Positions 55,255 through 64,000 of a stretch of DNA of 64,000 nucleotides are shown here, piece by piece (the stretch's first letter is position 1; every line of letters starts with the position of its first letter). Below the pieces are notes generated by a model, which was not told the DNA's origin, did not search any database, and saw only the letters and a list, made by a program, of their open reading frames with translations. The DNA is taken from assembly GCA_944470555.2 (NCBI GenBank), contig CALYCZ020000355.1, positions 1 through 64,000 on the forward strand, read 5' to 3'. Both the position numbers and the translations under genes were made by a program. This DNA is from Heterobilharzia americana (Eukaryota > Platyhelminthes > Trematoda > Strigeidida > Schistosomatidae).

Positions 55255-56795
55255 GGAACTGTATTGAATAAAGAAACGATGGTTGGTGAAACCGTCATCG
55301 AAAAGAACAAGACGCCAATAACCTCCTGCGACAGGCTGCTAAAACGTTGTCCAGAAAACTCTGAAGACAGTTCAACTGAACCTTAGTAACTCTTCTGTTA
55401 CTTAACATCCAACCTGGACCTGAATGGTACGTAGATTTTAGTTCTCCAACTCTCCTGAAAGTAAGAAACCTGAATCAAACCCAAAACGATGCAATACAGC
55501 AGGACCTAATAATTTAACGTCCGAAGTATTTTGGAATGGTGGTAAGTAATCTCTAGTTAAAACGACGGAGCTACTAGGTAGTGTATGGGAATCCGAGGTA
55601 GTGCTACCTCACTGGACTACTTACCTTATCAATCCAGTCTGCAAGGAGGGAAAGAGGTCTCCTTGCTAGAACCATAAGGGAATTCAGTTTGGCTATTATT
55701 GTGTCCAGTATCCTGTAGTCCGTAGTTATTCGACGCCTAACTGAAGCTCTGGAACAGCAAACTTGCGAAAACCAGGTAGGTTTCATTCAAACCTGGGCTA
55801 GGCTGCATTGATCATATTTCCACTCTTCAACAGCTTCTGGAACAAAGGCATATCTGCCGGTGACCAACATTTGGCACATTTACTGACCTTGTGGCGTCAT
55901 TCAACTCTGCCGACCTTGAGAATTTGTGGCAGTGTCTGACTGTGAAGGGATTATCAAGAGACTATATAATGCTCATCAAAATCCATAATTTAACTCATTC
56001 ATCCATGTATGGTCTTACAGAGAGTTGTCATGTGAGTTGACGACAGCTAGTAGTGTCAATCAGGGATATTCACTGTCATTGTTCCTATTTAACTTCGTTA
56101 TAGATCTACTGATGGATATAACCCTAGGTACTTCGGACTTCACATGGACTGATCTATTCCCTGGAGATCATCTGGTTTTCTTGTAGTATAAAGACGATAT
56201 TGTTTTGCTAGGTGAAGACACTGATGCAATGCAGGATGTCCTGAACACGTTAAGCGGAAATCTGATTGTGTTTCAAATGCATCTCACACATGTTAATCGT
56301 AATATTATGTTCCAGAACAGGTGTACAACTAGTCTTACTTTAATGATACGATGTGAAGTGGTGAAATGCATCAAGAAATTTACCTCGTAAACTTGAGGAG
56401 TTGCATCAGTCCAAAAGGTTTGGTTGCTGACCAAAATCTCAGGTCAGATAGAGAATACCCGTTCGGCATTCTTCAAATTGCATCAACTGTGACCCCACTG
56501 GCACGATATCCAACTGTCGACTTAAGGCTGTTAGAAGATGACAGGAAGTGGTTGCAGGGTGTGTTGATCATAAGTATCTCCGTGAAATTGTTCGCGTTTG
56601 ATAAAATCACCGTGTAAAGAATATTGAGGTCAAGTGAAGGTTACTAGGCAAAACAGGCAAAATTCGACTGACGAGGTTGTCAACCTTAGTCGACTGAGAT
56701 AGCATGGACATGCACTGTGCATGCGCAGACATCCCCTAGCTTGGAAGACGGTTCACGGTGCCCAAACAAAGACGTGACACTAGTTGATGAAGCCT
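55255..56795 (+). pseudogene. Older family-Y RT domain (copy B)
   Basis: Counterpart of 5940-7480 and 31701-33241. It reads LSLFLFNFVIDLLMD and YKDDIVLLGEDTDAMQ (about 56190-56235). The ATTTACCTCGTAAACTTG variant near 56378 keeps a frame that A breaks. Confidence 0.8.
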
Positions 56796-57193
56796 CTGAC
56801 TGTTAGTCTTAGCTATATATATATGAAGGTGTAGATTGCCTAGTTGGGGTTTTTGAAATTATAGAGACCAGTGACTGAGGACTCATGGTACCATAACTGA
56901 AAATCGGTCACTATGGAGCAGACGTATTCACTCCTCAACATATTCTTAAGCTTGAATACTCGCATTAACTTTCATCTTCAAGTTGTTTATTCTCTCACGT
57001 AACGTTGTCTACTCTGATACCTATTTGTCCACCTTTTGTTAGTATGCTGCTGTGAAGTTTGACAACCTCAGCCGATCCATTAGTGTGCAAGGTTCTACCT
57101 TGATTTTGTCTACACATCATTCTCAAAGAATTATACAACTTTTCATCCAACTAGAAATCGTTTAGTTGCTTTTGCTAATAGTATTGGTGAGCA
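56796..57193. other. Spacer
   Basis: Counterpart of 5541-5939, with a short TA run near 56815. No gene recognised. Confidence 0.4.
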
Positions 57194-57650
57194 GTGTCTA
57201 GCAGTGGAATCCAGGATGCGCATTTCGTCCTATTTGGGACTCACCAGTCAGCTGGATGTACCTGCTGGCTCCCAGTGAGTGATGTTGTTCCCACCGCAAC
57301 TTGGACTCGGGAGCGATCGCTGCAAACGCGAGAGCGTTATCCACTACACCACCGACCCACGATAGCCATCTCTTGTGCAACGGGTATAGGTTTAGTGTTA
57401 CTGCTTGTATTACACCGTTGTTGATTGGACCGAATTGATCAGTATCTGTTGGCATATGAGCTCCTGTGCAGATGCCTTGATATTGCCTGTCTTTTTAACT
57501 ATGTAGTGAGTGCATAAAGCTCTCACATTTGAAGCGATCGCTTTCGAGTCCGAGTCCCAGTGGGTACAACATAACCCACAGGGAGGTGCATCCAGCTGAC
57601 TGGTGAGTCCCAAATAGGACGAAATGCGCATCCTGGATTCCACTTCTAGC
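57194..57650. mobile_element. Head-to-head hammerhead SINE pair (copy B)
   Basis: The reverse unit's hammerhead is at about 57200-57266, with its head to about 57365. The forward unit's head is near 57505-57560 and its hammerhead at about 57588-57648. Both cores show the CTGA-CTGG-TGAG interruption and the ATGCGCAT stem III. Identical in plan to 5086-5540. Confidence 0.75.
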
Positions 57651-58189
57651 CACTATACATCATTACTATACATAGTTGAAAAGACAGGCGATATCATCGC
57701 TTAAAGATTTGTATCAAAGTTATGTATATCAGTGGAGATAGGGTACCTTTATAACTATAATTTTTTCTGAAAATAAGTGAAAGCATAACAGGATGCATTC
57801 GACACAGTAGTGATATAGTCTTAGGTTCAAGTTGATTTGATTTGTAGTATCCATGTCTCGAACAACGATTTAACTGCTTGAATCTAGTTTCTACTCCAGC
57901 ATAAAGTGAGGCGAAACACATCAGTGGATAGCTATTTCGTGATAGCTCACTTTTTCTTTTTCACTTGTTGTCCCTCACTATCCTATTCTACTTAAAACTG
58001 TTTGTTACTGACAAATCTCTTGGTCGCCGACATTCAAGAAATCCTAATGTGAATTAATCAAGTTATATTCTAGATGCTGATAAACACAGAGTATTTGTAA
58101 AAGATACTGATTTTCGAGGATATTGAAAGATATTTAGATAAGGACATTTAAATATACCCTTAACTAAAAGTGGCAGTTTTATTTACTGG
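57651..58189. other. AT-rich spacer
   Basis: Inverted counterpart of 4551-5080. No gene recognised. Confidence 0.4.
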
Positions 58190-58920
58190 AAGACTCGCCC
58201 CACCACTACCTACAAGCTTTCATTTCTTCCTCACACCATCTCCTACATGTCACCCTCACCTTGAACGCCCAACTCATCGTTTCCCATTTGAATTCCACTC
58301 GACAGCCTGACCTGGTGTGTGATGTCCCCAGTTGGCCTTCTCAGTGTATGCTTTATCCAATTCATCTCCACTCTTTTATTCTGCATATTTGTTGGGTGAA
58401 AGGTTCTTGCCTCGTTGGTTTGTTACCAGAATGAGTTCCTTGTTGTCTACGACACACCACTGAGGTTTTGAATGATGTTTTAATTCACATTCACAGCATA
58501 AGGAGGGAAGTTGGATAGTTTAAACTAATCTACGATAAATTCACCCTTATTCGAATATATTCTATCTATACAAGGAGTTTGATAAAACATAATCTTTGAA
58601 GTGTACACCACTCCTCCATAGTATTTCATTAATGTACACTATTCTTGATATTTTATTTGTCCTTTGGGTTCCTAGTGGAACGTAGGGCTTCAGTTGCACG
58701 TCATCATTTCGCTATCTTCTCTGCAGTCTTTTTAACCTGGCTCCACGACTCTCCAATAGCTTTCATTTCTTTCCCACATGATCTCCTCCATGTTACTTTC
58801 ACCTCGGACGCCCAAATCGTCTTTTCCTATTTGGATTTGACTCGATGACCTCGCCTGCTGCGTGATATCCCCAGACGGTCTTCTCAGTGTATGTCCAATC
58901 CATCTCCATCATTAGACACT
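58190..58920 (-). pseudogene. Two family-F 3' end fragments (copy B)
   Basis: 58190-58450 mirrors 4330-4550 of L (GDITHQ and WIKHTLRRPTGD-like frames). A second 3' end at 58650-58920 begins with the shared GGGTTCCTAG phrase. AT-rich DNA separates them. Confidence 0.65.
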
Positions 58921-59189
58921 AGTAATACGATAACTTGAATTTCAACTCGTGTATTCCTCTCTCAAAACTTTCAGAAGTCATGGAGAATATTAAGTGACTT
59001 TATCTATATACTGATTAGGTCTTCAGTAATGAGAGCTGGGTGATTATCCATTCTAGACAAAAATACTCCATTGTTCAACACGAATTTTAACAGTAAGAAA
59101 AGCTTGTTAGCAAAACAGATTTTTATTTGTAAAAAAATATTTGATTGTATTTGCTTCGTTATAACTATAAAAACAGTTGACTAATCAAT
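58921..59189. other. Spacer, no gene recognised
   Basis: AT-rich sequence between two family-F fragments of opposite orientation. Confidence 0.4.
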
Positions 59190-59870
59190 GTAAGCTGGAT
59201 TTCGCCGATGACTTGTGTCTGATGTCTTGTGACACAAACTTGAAGATCTACAGGCGAAAACTAACAAGTTGACAGAAGAGACAGGGCAGCGAAGACGGGA
59301 CTTCAGGTGAATATAGAGAAGACAGAGGTGATGAAGATACCGTACCAACAACTCCAACAACAACAAACTCCAATCACCATCAACGGGAGAAACTTAAAGG
59401 AAGTAACCTCCTTCACCTATCTAGGAAGCACTGTTTCAACTACAGGCGCCACAGGCACAGACGAGGACGTCAAAGTCAGAATCGGGAAAGCAAGACAGGT
59501 GTTCATTAGCCTGAAACCAGTGTGGAGATCTTCTGCACTCCGCTCAGCATGTGGAACAAGATCCGGATTTTCAACACCGATGTCAAGTCAGTGCTTCTGT
59601 GGTGGCTCAGAGACTTGGTGCGTTACGAAAGTGATTTCCAATAAACTACAGACATTCATCAACAACTGCCACATACGCTGGCTCGCTACTGAAGATCAGA
59701 TGGATTGCCAGAAAGAATAAGCAGCAAGGAGCTGTGGGAACGAACCAACCAAGAAACTATCACCCAACAAATATGAACTGGAAGGAAGTTGAGATGGACT
59801 GGGCATACACTGAGAAGGCCGACTGGGGACGATCAACTTCCCGTAGGACTGGATTATCAATTCAATGTTG
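59190..59870 (+). pseudogene. Family-F RT thumb fragment, best-preserved FTYLGS region
   Basis: Starts at FADDLCLMSCDTNLKIYRR (about 59200-59255). An open stretch 59307-59720 carries KTEVMKIPYQQ, INGRNLKEVTSFTYLGSTVS, TGTDEDVKVRIGKARQVFIS, GSETWCVTK and NKLQTFINNC. Here the FTYLGS codons have no CTAC expansion, which shows the unexpanded state. It is cut at about 59829 within RRPTGD. Confidence 0.82.
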
Positions 59871-60146
59871 TTTCCGCCTGAGTTCATACTAAAGTCTATC
59901 CTAACTTTGTAAAGTAGCCAGCAAGTATTAGGATATGTTTTATATATGAGGTAGGTAAACCTGCTTAGTCAGTTAGTTGACATAATCTCCGTTATCCAGG
60001 TAAGTTGAAGTAAATTGTTATTCATACACTATAGTTATACCACTTTATTGGGAATCTTTGCTTTGGAGTTGAAGAGTTTCATACTGGGACGAAACACTTT
60101 GCTTTCTGGTTTTTGTCGGTTCACCAAGAGCCCACAGTTCATGAAG

Positions 60147-61550
60147 AATCATCATCATCATCAATATCAACATACGACCAGCTGTTACTGCCTAACGATC
60201 TGAGTTGCCACACCTCATATCAGTACATCAAGTAGAAAGTTAGTGTAGTGAAAGGTGAAGATAAAGAAACTTAGTCAAAAGAAATATGAAGTAGGAAAAG
60301 AGAGAAAGGAAGAATGAGAAAATGGTGAGGTTCGGCATAGCGTCGTTAATATGAGGATAATATGTGTCGGTATGCATATGCACCACTGACATCGGTTCTG
60401 AACCATGTGATCACCTAGGGTTTCCAACCACTGGTTCCTCTTGTCCGCCAATCCCAACCACCCAGTCTCCGTCGCCCCACATGTTTCAAACCAACTGTCA
60501 AACACTTCACACATTGATGTCATGTTTTAGTCTGGCCATCTCGGCCCTTTTTCCAGCCTGCACCCACCTCAGCCAACATTGTGTGACGAGGCAACCGGCT
60601 ACTAGGCATACGTAACACATGTTCCAACCACCTCAGTCGATGGAGGTTCACAACTTCGTCAACTGATTTACCTCTACTCCCTAAAACTCTACACCTGACT
60701 TCTGCATTACTCATGTGGTGACACCACGGAATACGGCGTATACTATGAAGGCAACGGTGGTCAAACACTTGAAGCCTTCTCATGTCTTCCACCTTCAATG
60801 GCCATGTTTCACAGCCATACAGTGGAACAGAGCGGACTGCTGTGCAGGTGCAGGTGCAGTGCACGCAACCCATAACAGGCAGTCAGATATCACGGCAGCG
60901 CCATATGTGGTGTTAGTTGACAAAAGCCAGTCATGCTTTTATATTGGTGTAGAGATTCCATGGGCCAGTGAGCCACCACGACTGATCCTACTTACCAGGT
61001 AAGTGAAGTGGTCAACACACTCAACCATTACACTCTCTATTGTTAGCCGTGGAACCGGTGAAGATGAATCCTGGAGTAACAATTTGCATTTGAGTGGTGA
61101 TATACGCATCTCAAACATTCTCAAATCACTGGTCAAAGTGTCCAGAAGACTCTCGATCTTGTCAGTGTCTTCACCTAACAGGACTATGCCATCTGCATAT
61201 TGTAGGTGTCACAAAAATTCTCCCATGATTAGGTGAACCTGTGTATAATCAGGCGACGAGAGTGAGACCTCCATAAGAATATGTGTGATAAAATTGAATA
61301 GGAATGGAGAGAGTGGGCCCCTTTGACGGACACCATTTTACGAGTACAGCTTCCTGGACATATCACCATAGGCTGAAATATGCCCAAAAGTGTTCAAGTA
61401 GACAGCCTTCAATAAAGTGATGTACTCACTCGGCACGCCTTTCAGTGAGAGACATTGTCATAAGACCTCTCGATCAGTGGAGTCGAATGCCGCCTTCAGA
61501 TAGAGAAATGCAGCTATTGTCAAGCGTCGGTAAGTGTGTCTATGTTCATG
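60147..61550 (-). pseudogene. Family-Y retrotransposon RT (copy B), longest RT
   Basis: The reverse strand shows YRRLTIAAFLYLKAAFDSTDRE (RT motif A, about 61470-61535), GVPSEYITLLKAVYLNTFG and GPLSPFLFNFITHILMEV (about 61270-61322). QYADGIVLLGEDTDKIESLL follows near 61150-61210, then LYGCETWPLKVEDMRRLQVF and RLRWLEHVLRMPSSRLPRH. The (GAT)n tail is at 60148. A stop precedes GVRQ, and frames shift. Confidence 0.86.
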
Positions 61551-62059
61551 ATGAATATCAACATGAATTTAGAGAAATTAGATGAAGTTTGTTGTATAAT
61601 CGGAAATTTCCATAATGAAAGATATTGGGAGTAGTTAATCATTTTGTTAGGTGATGAACCGTTAAAATGGATCGAATAGTAAGAAAAACAAAAATCAGTT
61701 TTGTGATGTACTCTTGGACCAAGTATGTAAGTGATCGGGATAAATAAAGAAGCTGCACTGATTTATTGTTCAGTCGAAACAACTTCATCTTATGCCGATT
61801 TAAGACAGGGAAGACATTATTTTGCCAAATATGAACTTCATCTCCGTTGGCTGGTAAACAAATGAAATAACATTTCTGAATTTACTATCCTCTATAGATC
61901 CTTTTCTATGTGTTCTGTCAGAATTTCTCTCATAACACTAACCTATTATTCAATTTTGAGAAAAAGATGGTGTTAATACTCCTTGGAACTGATTTTCATA
62001 ATTTGAAGTTATACTTTTCTCGTGCTACTGATCAAAAGTATTTTGTAATTGGATAATTC
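61551..62059. other. Spacer absent from arm A
   Basis: About 500 bp, mostly AT-rich. Arm A joins the two sides of it (near 35507). No gene recognised. Confidence 0.5.
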
Positions 62060-64000
62060 AAGGCTGATAGAAAAAAACATACAGTGACGAAAGTCCGTAA
62101 ACCATCTACAGGCAGCGCAGATGAGAATGTCAAAACGAGAATGGGAAAGACAGCAAGACAGGCGTTCATTAACTTGAAATCAGTGTGGAGATCTCGTCTA
62201 CTGCACTCAGCATAAAGTGTGAACAAGATGCAGATTTTCAACACCAATGCCAGTCAAGTCAGTGCTTCTATGTGGTGTTTCAGAGACTTGGTGCCTTACG
62301 AAAAGCCTTTCCTACAAACTACAGACATTGATCAACAACTGCCCACTCTGTCTCGTTACAAATACCGCCAGCAGGCCAGTCACAGAATTGAATTACCAAT
62401 GAACACAAACCCTCCAACAAAAGCAGAAGTGAAGACCTGAACGTCATGCCATTAGAGTTGTTGTAATCCATGAAAGCAGCACGACTAGATGGAGTTCCTC
62501 CAGAAGCACTCAACACAGACACAGAGACAACAGCGGACATGCTCACACCACACCACTATTGCAGAAGGTTTTCAAGGAAGGCAGGAAGGAAAGGAAGGTA
62601 CTTGCCAGTAGATTGGAAGAAAATGCACCTTGTCAAACTCCCAAAGAAGGGAGACCAAAGTCTCTGCAAGAACTTGCAGGGAATCATGCTCCTATCTACC
62701 CGAAGCAAACAAACTATTAAGCCGTTTCATCCTGGAGAGACTAGAATGAAAATTCTCTGGATTCAACTGGAGTACGACTGCAACACGCTGGCTGGCTGGC
62801 TGGCAGGCTAGCTGGCTGGCTTCAGGAAGAACAAATCATGTGTGGATCAAATTGCAACGCCACGCTACACATCATCATAGAACAGAGCATTGAATGGCAA
62901 TCAACTCAACTCAACCTCAACTTCATCGACATTGAAGAGGTCTTCAGTAGTGTGGAGGGAAAAGTAATTTGTCAGTTAGCTACTTCAACACTACAGTTTC
63001 AGTGCCACAAACCCATATCAACCTCATTCAACAGGTATGTACTATATGATGAGGCTACATGCCGAGTGATTGACAATGGAGAGCTCAGTGATTGCTTTGA
63101 ATTGAAGACAGGAAGGAGTAAGACAAGTTACCGCCTACTATCACCGATGATCTTCCTGATTGTGGTCGACTCGACTGAACTGCTGTGACAACTCGGAAAC
63201 GGTACGCAGTAATGCCTGGTCCTATGTTCATGATGATGATGATGATGATGAGACTCGACTGGATCATGCAAACAAACTATGAGTAGCTGTGAGAAGACCG
63301 ATGAAAAGACCCCTGAAGAAGATTTGGATTTCGCCTTCGGTGATGATTTATGTCTAATGTCTTGTTGCACAAACTAGAAGATGTACAGGCGGAAACTAAC
63401 AAGTGTGCAGAAGAGGCGAGGCAGCTCAGCGAAAGAAGACGGGATTTCGTTCAGATGAACGTAGGGAAGACAGAGGTGATGAAGATACCCAACCAACAAC
63501 AGCATCAACAACAAGCACCAATCACAATCAACGGAAGAAACCTTAAGGAAGTAATCTCTTTCACCTACCACTTAGTCAGCATCGCTTAAACTACGAGCAG
63601 TGGAACAGACACAGATGAAGATGTCAAGGCCAGCATCGGAAAGACAGAAAGACAGGTCTTAATTACCGGAAATCAATGTGGAGATCTACTACACTCCACT
63701 GCATTCAGCATAAAGCGTGAACAACATCCAGATATTCAACACTAATGTCAAGTCCATGCTTCTATATGGTTCATAAACTTGGTACGTTATGGAAAGCATT
63801 TCCAACAAACTGCAGATATACATCAACAGCTGCCACCTAGCCTCACTCGAAACTGAAGATCAGATCAAATGACCGGAAACAAGAATGAGAATAAGCAAGG
63901 GAGAATTCGGGCTGGCCGTCAACGAACCAACGAGGCAAGAATCCATCGCCCAACAAATATGCGGAAGAAAGTGGAGATTGAGATGGATCTGGCAGACATT
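62060..64000 (+). pseudogene. Family-F retrotransposon, RT to C-terminus (copy B, cut by window edge)
   Basis: Fragments: DENVKTRMGKTARQAFINLKSVWRS at about 62118-62195 (a separate thumb piece), then AARLDGVPPEALNTDTETTADML (linker before RT, about 62470-62540), VDWKKMHLVKLPKKGDQSLCK, KNKSCVDQIATPRYTSS-like and NFIDIEEVFSSVEGKVICQ. FGDDLCLMS lies near 63340-63365, followed by KTEVMKIPNQQQ. It parallels 35508-37085. The linker piece is absent from the copy after arm A. Confidence 0.82.
63177..63251 (+). mobile_element. 75-bp family-Y tail insertion with target-site duplication
   Basis: The insertion consists of the last ~45 bp of a family-Y element plus a short ATG repeat. GACTCGACT occurs at 63168-63176 and again at 63252-63260. 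This is the clearest target duplication of a LINE tail in the window. Confidence 0.8.

Larger units (their letters stand above)
42139..64000. repeat. Third module copy (B), direct repeat of arm A
   Basis: Landmarks of arm A recur in the same order and orientation. The offset is about 21766 for the GT31 gene, 23554 for 30.1-33.9 kb, 25912 for 34.1-35.3 kb and 26962 for 36.4 kb. The jumps correspond to blocks that B has and A lacks. Copy B begins at the outer edge of the 275-bp fold-back element. Sequence left of 42139 is not found in arm L, so B has a non-palindromic flank at the point where L continues into A. From about 61.3 kb to the window end B still matches the DNA following arm A (35.4-37.0 kb). 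Confidence 0.9.

Noticed and set aside
1..64000. CRISPR array or bacterial operon
   Set aside because: No regularly spaced direct repeats and no prokaryotic gene organisation. The repeats are transposable elements and microsatellites.

Overview
The window looks like repeat-dense nuclear DNA of a blood fluke (Schistosoma). The main reason is a set of tRNA-headed SINE-like elements carrying schistosome-type hammerhead ribozymes (Sm-alpha type). Supporting evidence is many decayed non-LTR retrotransposon fragments of two kinds. Family Y has an RT active site read as QYADD and a tail containing LYGCETWPL. Family F has FADD, KTEVMKI, FTYLGS, SETWCVTK and ELWERTN motifs plus an APE-type endonuclease half. 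Penelope-like elements (PLEs) with a GIY-YIG tail are also present. The species cannot be named from the sequence. There is no bacterial gene organisation and no CRISPR. Nearly every short open frame is retroelement debris or an antisense shadow.

The layout is dominated by one large duplicated module. Arm L (1 to about 20493) and arm A (about 20495 to 35409) form a giant inverted repeat. Its point of symmetry falls inside a 275-bp fold-back element (20356-20630) made of a tRNA-like pol III head between two inverted hammerhead ribozymes. A third copy, B (42139 to about 61321, with further shared sequence to the window end), is a direct repeat of A. It starts at the outer edge of the same fold-back element, so it shows the non-palindromic arrangement of that edge. 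Between A and B lies segment C (37085-42138): a family-F 5' half, two unrelated PLE fragments, a family-F RT fragment and a 189-bp perfect tetranucleotide repeat.

Outward from the symmetry point each arm carries, in order: a PLE RT/GIY-YIG fragment; a SINE with a degenerate hammerhead; an intact 375-codon GT31 (beta-1,3-galactosyltransferase-like) gene; a family-F 3' end; a family-Y 3' half; a SINE; a diverged repeat; a family-F element invaded by a PLE-derived inverted-repeat element; a second copy of the diverged repeat; AT-rich DNA with two more hammerhead SINEs; a family-Y RT; a head-to-head hammerhead SINE pair; more family F; and another family-Y RT.

The only convincing host protein gene is the GT31 gene, present three times (17354-18481 +, 22508-23635 -, 44274-45401 -) with identical predicted proteins. 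L and A differ by one synonymous base over the gene, while the neighbouring PLE differs at several amino acids. The three module copies are mosaic: different loci support different pairings, which suggests sequence exchange between arms. Arm A has lost several blocks of about 0.5-2.5 kb, some at short microhomologies. All functional statements are inferences from sequence; no database search was run.
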